64,000 bases of DNA, taken from Aplectana chamaeleonis. Lineage: Eukaryota > Nematoda > Chromadorea > Rhabditida > Cosmocercidae. The stretch covers positions 682,001 to 746,000 of the forward strand of contig JAPDOI010000213.1 in assembly GCA_029168955.1 (NCBI GenBank). The letters are read 5' to 3'. Made by a program: the position numbers and the translations under genes. The notes beneath the pieces are model-generated. The model saw only the letters and a program-made list of their open reading frames with translations. It did no database searches and had not been told where the DNA came from. Numbering within the stretch: position 1 is the first letter of the stretch; each line of letters opens with the position of its first letter. Shown here piece by piece: positions 45,180-63,420 of the stretch.

Positions 45180-48100
45180 AGTCATGGAGTCTTTGGCCAC
45201 AAGCCACAATTTCGCCACCCTGAACTGTCGATCGCTGTCGAGTGATCTGCGCTATCCAGACTTCTGAGCTATTTCCATGCACCGTTTGCTGCTTTGCAGG
45301 AAACCCGCCTCAAGGATAGACCCGTCATCAGCGTCGGAGAGTACACCATCTACTGCGGCAACGCTGACGATAGGAGAGTGGGAGGCTGTGCAATAGCTGT
45401 AAGGAAGGATTTCAATGGTATGGTCAAGGAGTTCGGCTCAACGTCGTGTCGGAATGCATTCGTACGACTGCGGGATCACAGAGGATTCAATCTGTGGATA
45501 GTGAGTGCTCATGCGCCCACTGAAACCGCCGAAGACAATTCGAAGGATGCGTTTTATGAGGAACTCAATACGTTGCTGGCCAGGATACCTTGTCAACATG
45601 CTGTTGTCGTGGGGATTGACGCAAATGCGAAGATGGGACTTGATCAGGAATCCGAAGTACTCGGTAAATGGTTCTACCCAGTGAGCAAACATCGGACAAT
45701 GGCTACCGCCTTGTCGACTTTTGTGAACGCAGTGGTCTGATTATTGCATCGACATTCAAGAGGAATCATCGCCGCCATCAGCTTACGTGGCAGGGACCAA
45801 CCCGGCTATCTCCAGAAGAGCAGCGGAAGCGGAAGATGACAACTTTGAAACTACAGCTTGACTATGTCCTGACGAGGAATATTCCAGTATCGGACATTCG
45901 AAGATCTAGAGCTGTGTGGGATGTCGCATTCGATTCGGATCACCGTCCTGTTCTGTTGAACTTCACTGCGAGGATTCATAGAGGAAGCGAGGGGCTCAGC
46001 CTCTCCAGAGGATTGACATGACAAGTCTCAGAGATGAAGAGTGCAGAAGGAATTTCCGACAACGCGTTTCTATTCACATCGGAGTACGGACTAAGAAGAA
46101 ACTTTGCGACGGATTCTTTTGTCAAATGCATCCAGGACGCTTCGAAGAAGAGGCACTTTCCCGGTTGTACAGCCTAAGAAGAAGTTCGCCTACGTCTCAG
46201 AAGAAACAACATCTACCTACAACAGAGTATGTGCTCTCCGAACTGCAGGAAACTTCGTGGAGGAGAAGCGTCTGAGGAGGAAGTTGCGTCGGCAGCTTAA
46301 AAGTGACCGCGAACGAGAGTGGACGTGTAGAGCTAAGGAGTTCGAGAAGGCTTGGAGGAGGAGAAGAATCCGAGGAAAGCCTACACGTTGCTGCGACAGT
46401 ATAGCGGGAAGATGAAGAGATGTTCTCCTGTCTTGAACACTACCAATGGAGTTGCAGTTGGTGATGCGACGCTGCCAATATGGAAGGATTACTTCAGTTC
46501 ACTACTGAATCGTCCAGCGCCATCAGTACCTGAGCTCCCGCATGTTCAGAGAGCACACATTACGATGTCAGTGAGGAACCGCCGACTGAGTCTGAAGTTT
46601 TGGATTGTGTCCGGAAAATGAAGAATGGAAAGGCAGGTGGAGATGACAACATCACTGCTGAAATGCTGAAAGCTCTTCCTCCGTCTGGGATTCGTGAAAT
46701 GACCAACACCATCCGTGCCATATGGATGAGCGAAAGGATACCCGATTCGTGGAGACATGCGATCATCGTACGTCTTCACAAGAAGCTATCCGTCACGGAT
46801 CCTAAGAACTACAGAGGAATCTCTCTACTTCGTGTCATGTACAAGGTTTTAGAACGTATCATTCTCGAGCGACTTATCAAACATCGTGAAGGAACGACCA
46901 GAGATGAGCAAGCCGGTTTTCGACCTGGAAGATCGACCATCGACCAAGTGTTCGTCGAGAAGAGTAATTGAATCGTGGCAGCGGTTTTCCGAAGCCATTA
47001 CAGCTTGCTTTTTTGGACTTTGAAGCCGCGTTCGACTCTCCTCATCGTGATCGATTGCTCAATGCTCTGCGAGCAGATGGAGTCCCGGAAAAGTATGTTC
47101 CGGTTAATCGAGGACATGAACAAAGGAACAACAGCAGCAGTTCGTACACCTGTCGGATTTACGTCAGCTTTCGAGGTGAAAACAGGAGTAAGGCAAGGAG
47201 CCGTTGCAGGGCTTTCCTTTTCTTTTTCAACTTCGCCGTTGATGACATCATGCGTAGAGTTGCAGAACAGTTTCCTGCGGATGTGATCCCAACACCATCA
47301 GGACGCTCCCTTGTCGACCTGGGTACGCCGACGACATTGTGTTATTCGCTGAAAACAACGCAAAACTGCAAAGGATTGTGAACCTCGTTTCGAAGTATGC
47401 CGCAGCCTATGGACTTCGTCTTCGTCCCGACAAATGCAAGCAGATGTGGGTCTCTCAGAGGCCTTCAACTGGAGTTTGTGTGGACGGACAACGTATCGAA
47501 CTGGTGGACGATTTCTGTTATTTGGGCTGTTTGCTGAAGAACGATGGTAGTTATGCAGCGGATATTCGACAACGATGTGCGAAAGCTACGTCTGCATTCA
47601 ATTCTCTAACCAAGTGTTTGTGGTCTACCACCATCGCGAAGGAAGTCAAGTTGCGCGTCTACCTATCCGCTATTCGCCCCATCATGATGTACGGATCGGA
47701 GACGTGGGCACCGGAAAACGCAGATGGAAAGGTTGGATTGCACGGAGAGGAAGCTTTAGGCGTTTGCTTGGATATTTCTGGCCGCGTGTATGCCATAACG
47801 AAGACCTTTACAAGGAAATCGACGCAGTACATCAACGCTTGACACGAGGGAGGTGCCAGCATCTCTAACGCCATCTCAAGCAGCAATGGAAAGTCGACTT
47901 CGACTGCTCGGGCATATACTAAGAAGAACGCCGGATCGTCTCGTACAACACGCTTTAAAAATGCTTCCAAATCCTGTCTGGAAACGGCCACCTGGGCGTA
48001 GGCGAAAGTTCTGGACGGATGTGGTTAAAGAGGATTTAAAGTCACTCGGCATCGAAAGACAGTTCAGGCGCGATGTTTCGTTTCACAGGAAATGGAATAG

Positions 48101-48200
48101 TGACAGCTGGATGGAATGTGTTCAAATTGTGGCTGAAGACCGTGAAAAATGGACACGGCTGACTACTAGGACGGCACACCTCGGTGAAGATGCGGAATGA
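45180..48200 (+). mobile_element. RTE-like LINE family R with endonuclease and reverse transcriptase
   Basis: Endonuclease: FATLNCRSLSSDLR (about 45210), LQETRLKDRP (45290), AHAPTETAED (45510), GIDANAKMGL (45615), then SDHRPVLLNF at about 45940. Reverse transcriptase: MKNGKAGGDDNITAEMLKAL (46618), RGISLLRVMYKVLERIILER, FLDFEAAFDSPHRDRLLNAL (47005), GVRQGAVAG, catalytic YADDIVLFAENN (47327), DDFCYLGCLLKNDGSYAADI, then LLGHILRRTPDRLVQHALKM (47905) and a C-terminal block ending at 48200. Frameshifts occur at about 45700, 46000, 46970, 47300 and 47750, so it is inactive. A truncated sister lies at 30085-30800. Confidence 0.88.
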
Positions 48201-48339
48201 CCGCGTCAGGCGAAAGCCAACCGATTAAGTCAAGTAAGTCAAAGTAGTTTTGAATTATCGATCAGGCGCCGAGGGCCCCGACGGGTCACCCAGAGTGGGC
48301 GGAGCCAAGTGACCCAGGGTGGGGCAGCATAGATGGGGC

Positions 48340-48480
48340 CATTCCAGGGGCCGTATGCACATCTCTCCCCCGAGTGGGTTTCTCCCTTCCGTCTCCCCGC
48401 CGGGGCGAATCCCTGCCGGGGTGACGCGGGGATGACACTGCATGCACATCTCACAGGGAGATGGCGGGGATTCACCCTGG
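48340..48480. repeat. GC-rich unit, left of the Harbinger transposase
   Basis: CCAGGGGCCGTATGCACATC, then CCCCGCCGGGGCG and GCATGCACATCTC. An inverted relative occurs at 51341-51440, on the other side of the transposase gene. Confidence 0.65.
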
Positions 48481-48712
48481 GGGGGCAGACGAGAGAGCGG
48501 GTAGGGACGCAGAGTATTCAAATCGGACTGGCGCGCGATATCACCCGACCCCTTAGCAATTTTATTTTTGAGAGCTTTTTTTCATTTTTTTCCTCTTGTA
48601 GCGTGTCTAACTTCTCATTCTTTTCTCATTATCCTCTTTCGCATTAGTTTTAGTGAAATTCTCTGTTAACCCATCAATATTCACCGCTGGACTGGGCAGT
48701 TTTGTGGGAATT

Positions 48713-49909
48713 TCATGTCAACTTTTGCCTGATTCTCTGAAAATTCTGCCTCTGGGTTTTTTCCGCTGCCATTCTGAACTTTTTAGTAGGCATCCTGGCT
48801 TCACCATCCTGGCGATCTCCACCAACAAACTCCTCGTAGTCGGGGGGCTCCCTAGCATCTATGGCGATGTTCCTGAGCACGCAACAGGTGACTATTATGT
48901 CGGCAGTGCGCTGGGGCGAGTACCTCGAAATAGTTGATTTCATCTTCCGTTGTATTCTCTACTAATAAGATCGCTATAGGCTATGCTCACCTGCATTCTC
49001 CGTGAAGAATGTGGAATTGCCTCTTCAGAACTCCGAACGATTGCTCTACCTTTGCCCGCGCACTGCATATGGCTCTGTTGTAGGCCTTTTCTGTAAGAAA
49101 GATGAGCATGTTGCAGTTGAGAATAGGAACTTGAAACTGTAACCTCGGTCTGTCGTCGAAGTTCTGAGAGGCTTAAGCAGGAACGTCTCCAAAGCGTAGG
49201 CGGAGTCGCCCACGATGGTCCCTTCCAATTCTCCCCGTTTGAGTTGGGCGTAGAGCTGCGATGTTTTAAAAACCCGAGAGTCATGTGCTGATCCGGGCCA
49301 TTGAGCGCTCACCCAGCGCACTTTATAGTCAAAATCGACGACCATCCCGGCGTTAAGGCTGTGGTACCCCTTTCTGCACACATAATCTTCTTCGTCCCTA
49401 TGTGGCCGTTGAATACGAATGTGGGTGCCATCGATAACCCCGACGATCCCGGGAATCCTGTGTCGTCTGTAAAAAGCTCGCCTTATCTCGGCGCATTCTT
49501 CACCTACAGGCCAGCGAATGTAGTCGGGGGCCCGTCGGTTAATGGCCTTACAGAAATTATTCAGAATCCTGGAAACTGTAGTCTGGTGGCAACCCGCCAA
49601 TCCTGCAGAATCCGCCTGCATGACATTTCTTCCCAGCAGGTGGATAGCAATGGCGACTTGGTCGGCCACTGTCATATCCACCCTCGTCCTGGTGTAGGCA
49701 TGCTGCAGGTCATCGGTGACCATGTTGCAGATTCTGTAGAAAACGGGGCGAGTGAATCTGTAGTCCTTTCGGAATTCCGTGTCGCTGAGAACGTCATATG
49801 GACAAGTGCGATCTCGAAATACTCGCGGCACCCTTTCCCTGTATCGGTCGTTCAACTCCAAGATGTCTAGAAGGTCCATTATTTCTGAAATTGTACGAGA
49901 ATCACCCAT
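48713..49909 (-). CDS. PIF/Harbinger transposase, apparently intact, two introns
   Basis: DDE-type transposase of the PIF/Harbinger superfamily (HARBI1-like, DDE_4 fold). Exons 49144-49909, 48991-49090 and 48713-48923 join in phase (introns 53 and 67 bp) to give 358 residues without a stop. An N-terminal helix-turn-helix region covers about 80-122 (DQVAIAIHLL, GCHQTTVSRILNNF). Catalytic residues: D160 in GVIDGTHI, D210 in PGSAHDSRVF, E271 in KVEQSFGVLK; also GDSAYALETFLLKP at 234-247. Full family-length protein. The Myb-like partner protein of autonomous Harbingers is not seen. The 5' side begins five bases from an inverted-repeat element (49915-50068). It is either a recently active transposon or a domesticated gene; sequence alone cannot tell. 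Confidence 0.9.
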
Positions 49910-49914
49910 GATCT

Positions 49915-50068
49915 AGTTCTGCAATCGCGTTCAGTCCGCAAAGTCTCATTATCACAATCGTAGAAGCGAAGCGGTTGTTCTGAGAATGAATCTAGTTAAT
50001 TTTTCCAAAAACAACCGCTTCGCTTCTACGATTGTGATAATGAGGACTGAACGCGATTGCGGAACTGA
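49915..50068. mobile_element. Inverted-repeat element abutting the transposase start
   Basis: AGTTCTGCAATCGCGTTCAG at the left and CTGAACGCGATTGCGGAACT at the right, arms about 60 bp with AGAAGCGAAGCGGTTGTT inside. Related at its ends to 40306-40556. Confidence 0.8.
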
Positions 50069-50319
50069 AGTTTATTTTTCTTAACATGAATTTCAAGTAA
50101 ACGGCATGCGAACATTATGCCTTCTGTGATTTGAAGTATCCACTTTGGGACCCTACAATATTCACCTGTGAATTTGAAGCCAAAAAAAATACACTTGAAT
50201 TTTTTTCCGCGTTCTACTCTGAAAAAGCTTACGAAACGACTGACTGGGTTTATAAAGGCTTGCAAAATAACTTGGAGAGGAAACGGCTATGTTCATGCAT
50301 ATCAATGGCGAACGCTTAA

Positions 50320-50971
50320 AGGCAGCATACACGCTCGTAAGCATAGTCGAGATAACAGCATAGATAGGTCCGCACGGCCCGCACTATGTCGTCAACGACG
50401 TTTGAAGCGCTGAAAACTGTCTAAGATGACAGTATTTGACAATGTTTGAGCAATCTTGGCTTCCACGCCCGTATTTTCACACCCCTTTGAGTAACAGAAT
50501 GAGAATCGATACTTGTGAAAACGTGTGATAATTGAGAGTGATAGCACTATCAAATGGGAGTGCACGAGAGAAATAGCTTGGTTTACTTGAGTATAACATG
50601 TCTGCATACCTAATGACTCTCGTCCACTTTCGAGAATGCCGCTCTACTTTGGCTGACCTCTTGAAATGGAGGATTTTATCAGTGCACAAACATGTTATAC
50701 TCAAGTAAACCGAGCTATTTCTCTCGTGAACTCCCATTTGATTGTGCTATCACTCTCAATTATCACACGTTTTCACAAGTATCGATTCTCATTCTGTTAC
50801 TCAAAGGGGTGTGAAAATACGGGCGTGGAAGGCAAGATTGCTCAAACATTGTCAAATTCTGTCATCCTGGACAGTTTTCAGCGCTTCAAACGTCGTTGAC
50901 GAAATAGTACGGGCCGTGCGGACCGATCTATGCTGTTATCTCGACTATGCATACGAGCGTGTACGCTGCCT
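50320..50971. mobile_element. Long palindromic TTAA-type element
   Basis: AGGCAGCATACACGCTCGTA at the left and TACGAGCGTGTACGCTGCCT at the right, flanked by TTAA (50316-50319, 50972-50975). Arms of about 290 bp are almost identical, with a spacer of about 75 bp (50607-50683). The frames on both strands are mirror images of each other and not genes. Confidence 0.92.
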
Positions 50972-50975
50972 TTAA

Positions 50976-51340
50976 TCAAAGCGTATATGACATCCTTTAC
51001 AACCACATTTATAATCTATTCCAGTCGAAAAAGAAGTGGAAGCAACTAAAATGTGACACTAAAGTTAGTTTATACGCAGTGATTATCATAAAGAAAACCA
51101 CAAAAAAATTGAAATGGATCGAATCTAAAAATTAAGAAAGATTTGCGCATTTTTATAAATACATAGGATACTGCTCAAAAACTCATTATCGTAATCTCTC
51201 TATGCAAGCAATACTAATTTTAGGCCGACGGCTGAGAAAAGCTCGCTCCATTTTCGAAATAGTGCTCCAATGCACCCGTCCCCATAGCTCTTTCTGAGGG
51301 GACGAAAACGCTTGCGACGTGCGTCGCGGTCATCCCCGTG
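50976..51340. other. Between palindrome and GC-rich unit, nothing recognised
   Basis: AT-rich and without a plausible exon. If the transposase belongs to an element bounded by the inverted GC-rich units, this is its far flank. Confidence 0.4.
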
Positions 51341-51440
51341 AAACACGCGGGGAGAGATGTGCATGCCGAAAATGAGAGCCGGGGATCCCCGCGTGGCCCC
51401 GGCGGGGCGCGGGGAGGATGTGCATACGGCCCCAGGTCTT
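51341..51440. repeat. GC-rich unit, right of the Harbinger transposase
   Basis: Inverted relative of 48340-48480: GGATGTGCATACGGCCCCAG, GGGGCGCGGGGAGG and GAGAGATGTGCATGC, in mirrored order and with similar spacing. Confidence 0.65.
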
Positions 51441-51539
51441 CAGCGTCGTCAGGAGCGGTCAGCTCGCCCACCCGCCCCGTGCAGGGGCGCATAAATGAAA
51501 AAGAAAATTATCATGTATCTCTTTAGACCCTTCTTTTGC

Positions 51540-52413
51540 AGCTCCAAGATTTCGACAAGGAGCAGCCCTGGTGCATCAGTCCAGCGCTTTGGGTATTTCC
51601 GCAGCAGGCGCAGTGATCGGCAGATCGTTGACATCGGACAGAGCGTCTTCAACAATCACGGCCTACAGTGCGGAGCTCCAGCGTTTTGATGTTTGGAGAA
51701 GAAACCTCAAGATTCCTGGGCTCCCCTTCCTCCAACTGCGTATTATGTGGCCCAATGCGCGGTTGATGGGAGACAGAAGTCACTTCCGATGATAGTCGCG
51801 GCCCTTAATTATTTCCATGGTCCACTACCCGCAGTAGAGCGTGGCATCGAGGAAAGCATTTTAGAGGCGGTCGACTCCCCCGACCAAGCACCACGCTAAG
51901 GCAGACCCATGCAGTTTTCGTAAGATGGTGACCGAAGGTACCATTAGTGCGGACCCCGAAATTAAGCAGGCCGCCGTAGTAGCTCTCCTCCAGTTCAAGG
52001 CACTGCTCAGGATCAGTGAAGCCAGGGAACTACGGGTCGCGGAAGTAGTGCGCAAGGAGCAAGGGCTGTGGACAATTTTCATTTAAAAATCCGAAACGGA
52101 CCAATTTAAGTCCAGGGCTTCCCTATCTATCAAACTGGATAAGTTGGAGGACGGCTTGCTTTCAAACTACATTTCTTCTCACACTACTTTAAAGGACCGG
52201 CTTAAGGCTCTGCTAAGCACTAACCATTTGGATCACCTCAATATTACATCACATTCTTTTAGGGGCGGTGCCGCTTCTCATGCCCTCGACTTGGGGTACG
52301 ACCAAACAAGAGTCATGCAGGCCGGTAGATGGAAATCAGTTAAGGCTTTCAACTCCTACGTCAACCCGAAGCCCCTCCATTTGCCCACGGACTCCCAGGA
52401 TTTCCCTTCCTAA
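51540..52413 (+). pseudogene. Tyrosine recombinase relic (DIRS- or Crypton-like)
   Basis: After a good acceptor (TTCTTTTGCAG at about 51530-51540) frames give a SAM-like N-domain (SSTITAYSAELQRFDVWRRN), then AYYVAQCAVDGRQKSLPMIV, the first catalytic Arg in FKALLRISEARELRV (about 52000), HSFRGGAASHALDLGY (52255) and GRWKSVKAFNSYV (52325). The R, H-x-x-R, W and Y positions of tyrosine recombinases are all present. Frameshifts near 51725 and 51890 and a stop at 52084 disable it. No reverse transcriptase next to it, so DIRS versus Crypton is undecided. Confidence 0.75.
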
Positions 52414-53171
52414 TCATCTTGTTGTGGCCATTGTATTGATACTCCTCCCAGTGAATCTCTCTGCTCATTCCTTGTTGATGCCGGGTATTCTACCAATTTG
52501 ATGTGTACGTTACGCTCGTTGTATCCATTTGAACCCAGTTGCGTAAGCTCGTAAAGTTCGTAACGCATTTTATTGAACTAACTTTCATGGTAAACATTGT
52601 TCTAAAATCATTGGCTTTTTCCTCTCTTCACATACTACGACTGAATGAATGCTGAAAAGCTCAAACTGTATATAGTGTAATGCATGTATGGTATACAGGA
52701 CTCTTCTACCAATGACTGCTGCTTTAATTATACCTTTGATTATGTATATATCATGTAAATACATTAATGAGAAAGGTTCAGTTATTTCGATATTTGATAT
52801 ACTTTTTCGCTCCGATGACACACTGAATAAACCTGCCTACTGCCCACCCAGTTGTACCGGATCGATAATTCAAAATGGTACTTATACCAGAGAGTATCGA
52901 AGGTATAAAGACTATTTCAAGGTTTGATATAAAAATTTCTGTGATTTTCCAATCTGGAAGCTGGGATGTTATGCCATAGAATTTTCCGGCATGACGAGTT
53001 CAATGGTGATCATCCCTTCCGTGGTGAATTCGATGCAGACCCAATAGCGACTTATTTGTGGATGCATATATACTTTTGAAATGCGCTATAGCGAGGTACG
53101 GTTGTCCTTGTGCGAGAACCGAGCCCGACCTTGTGCAGCGAAAGCAGCGCCTCCTCCCATTAGAGGTGGGT

Positions 53172-53283
53172 GGTGACTATGCTTTCGAATGATCATATAA
53201 ACATGTTTTGATTAAATATTGTTTTTGTTTTTGATGAACAATAATATTTTCGAAAAACGTTCCATAATTATGCATTAACCCAA
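53172..53283. mobile_element. Solo mariner end
   Basis: Ends TTCCATAATTATGCATTAAC-CCAA followed by TA. Its inner edge GTGACTATGCTTTCGAATGA is the complement of 13370-13393 in the larger mariner. A deletion remnant of the same family. Confidence 0.8.
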
Positions 53284-54044
53284 TAAAATAAAACGCGCAA
53301 TGTCTAGTGTTGTCATAGTCAAGGTAGACTCGTTGCAAATAGCATTCAACTAGAATAGTCGGTTCCGACAGACCTAAGGCATCTTTCATAGTCCTCACCA
53401 CAAGCGCGGCACGCGCGTAACGGGCGATGGACTATGGACTAACTTCTTACCGGGTGTGCCGCACATTTAGCACCGCCATAACGGCGCCGCCCAAGCCGCG
53501 ATGGCCGTTTCACCATTTGAATCACTGCTCTCTTCTCCGTTCAAGTCCACTCCGACATAAATAATTCTTGGATTATCCTTCACTACTATATTGGCAACTG
53601 CAAGCGAGGAATGTTTGCGCGTTTCACGTTGAAGTCCAGCTTCAACCGTACCGCCATGGCGGTGCCGCCGGAGATTTCATAGTTGCTCCCCGCTCGTTGA
53701 AAAACTGCATAGGCCACCGCCCTTCCGGCGCTTTAGTTTCCACTAGAAATGGGTAGTGGAGGAGCACACTGTAACGTTGACGTCGAAAAGAACGCATGAA
53801 AACGAGCCAGGATGAGTCCGAAGTTGCCATTTTGAGCGCAAGGCAAACCCCAAAAGCGCCCTCCGACGTGAACAAATGAAAACTTGGGATCGTGAGATGA
53901 GCGACGGTTCCCGATCAATAGCCCCGTTCTTCCCTTCATTCTCAACATTTCTCTTTACTCAGGTAATCTCGCATACATCGGCAGCAAAAGACGGAAGTTA
54001 CAAGCCTCGGGCAATTCATCCACCATGCATCTCTAGCTCAATTT

Positions 54045-54174
54045 TTGAGGGACCATAACTCCGTTCCCAGGAGGCCGTGTATGATTTCAGAGACATCATT
54101 GGAATCAGAATGGGACCGTTCTCAAGATAAGTGGAAAAAGGGAAAAACAATTTTTGTTATCGTGAATACTGCCT
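54045..54174. mobile_element. Right end of a TTAA-type element
   Basis: CCATAACTCCGTTCC and GATTTCAGAGAC match the interior of 28467-28951. The end TTATCGTGAATACTGCCT is followed by TTAG. Left end not found. Confidence 0.6.
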
Positions 54175-54747
54175 TTAGGGAAATTTTTATGCTCACTCTC
54201 CAACACGCAGCCACAGAACGTCCAAAACGTCACGTACCTTTGGGGAAATTCCATAGGCACATATTCGACGAAGATATATCATTTGACCTTTATTATAGGA
54301 TGTTAAACGCCACTACAAATCCAATATATGAATCAATAAACAACATAAAATACTTTCAGTGTGTATTCATTTCAATGCTGAAACGGAAAAACAATCTTTC
54401 ACCTACACATTAATCTACCGAATTAGACCACCCATACATATCTGAGTTCAAAGTCACATGGCACCACTCACAGTACACTACTCCTATGCCTATATTCGTC
54501 GTCATCATCATTTTATTCCTGCCCCTCAACAACTGATACCTTCATGAAGATATAGAAATTGCTGAGCTTGTTTGCATAAAAAGGCCACGCTTTGTGTGGG
54601 ATGATCAATAATCATTAACAAGTTGCTTTGAACAAGTGTGAAGAGAAAACACTAACGTAAGTATATACAACTAATCGGCCAACCTAATCTAATTTCTGGC
54701 TACTTTTACCACAAGATGTTCATTATTTAACGCAGAGATATGTAGAA

Positions 54748-62487
<7,740 letters not shown>

Positions 62488-62944
62488 CTGAACTGTCAGC
62501 AATGAGCTGACAAACTACTTCGTAATAGTTACGGAATCTGTTGCCTTCTCTGCCGTTTAAAAGGAAGGTTCGGTCCCCGTTTAAACATTCCAGATTTCCG
62601 GTTAGACGCTCGCTCCAACGGGAAATCTCTAAGTCGAAACTCTAGCTGGACTCTGCCTCGCCCTAGCGACCATTATTGACACACTCACTTGAACATACCC
62701 TTACAGCTCAAACCACAATAACAAGAACACCGTTGAAAGCGCCGAAAAATGACCAGAATGACCATATTCAAGCATCCCTGAGTCGCCAGTCTGTGAATTT
62801 CCACCCTCCCCCCCCTCCATAATTGAGCGTAATAGCACTATCAATCGGAATTCGATGAGACAACCAGCCTGATGGATATCGATACGATCAACCATTCTAA
62901 AAAGTCAATAGGGAAAACGTAATGTAAACCATAATGCAGAGAGG

Positions 62945-63085
62945 CGTTGTGACCGACCTTGGCGAAGCTACGACCCCCCCCCTACTTGGGTAATCCCTCC
63001 CAAGTTCAGAAAGACCTTTTTTTTGAGGTAAAATTTCTCATGATTCCTACTCACCTCCGTTGTGGCCGGCCACAACCCCGCTGGA
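62945..63085. mobile_element. Degenerate relative of the 17104-17592 hAT-type element
   Basis: GCGTTGTGACCGACC, then GCTACGACCCCCC, and at the right GGCCGGCCACAACC-CCGCTGGACCCTG recall the ends and the CTACGACCCC core of 17104-17592. Target duplication not evident. Confidence 0.4.
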
Positions 63086-63184
63086 CCCTGTGGTACACAA
63101 TGGCCTACTTGCTCAGATACTGAGGAGGTCCGATTCGGCCACGACAGGCTTTCTAATCGGATACCTAGTCGAGTTCAAAAGAAC

Positions 63185-63420
63185 TTTCGCAGCAGCACGT
63201 GCTGCTCCGAGGAGCACGTGGCTTGTTCGATAGGGCTACGTGGCGCAGAGAGACATAGCCCTTGCCGCACCCCCGTTTCCCACGCGGCACCACGTCGTCC
63301 TATTATAGAAGCACGTGGCGCAGCGAGACAAAACTTTTGCAGCATCCTATTTTCCACGCTGAAGCACGTGGCCTGATCGATAGGACTACGTGGCCCTGGG
63401 GGTGGGGTCTCCCCGACAAG
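63185..63420. promoter_or_regulatory. Cluster of CACGTG / ACGTGGC motifs upstream of PRPS
   Basis: At least seven words: GCACGTGCTG, GCACGTGGCT, CTACGTGGCG, GCACGTGGCG, GCACGTGGCC, CTACGTGGCC and CCACGTCG. They lie in two diverged copies of a unit of roughly 120 bases (shared GTGGCGCAG-GAGACA and GATAGG-CTACGTGGC). CACGTG is the E-box of bHLH factors and ACGTG is the core of HIF sites. About 0.7-0.9 kb from the first PRPS exon seen. Confidence 0.4.

Larger units (their letters stand above)
52414..54747. other. Intergenic stretch 3' of PRPS with transposon scraps
   Basis: Holds a mariner end (53172-53283) and the right end of a TTAA-type element (to 54174). Otherwise nothing recognised; the 122-codon plus-strand frame at 54045-54413 runs across that element end and is not taken as a gene. 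Confidence 0.45.

Noticed and set aside
49301..49870. 189-codon plus-strand frame
   Set aside because: Exact antisense shadow of the PIF/Harbinger transposase, which has domain motifs on the minus strand.
50392..50975. Pairs of similar 71-77-codon proteins on opposite strands
   Set aside because: Mirror images created by the palindromic element 50320-50971.
54045..54413. 122-codon plus-strand frame 3' of PRPS
   Set aside because: Starts inside and runs through the end of a TTAA-type element; no domain and no splice support.
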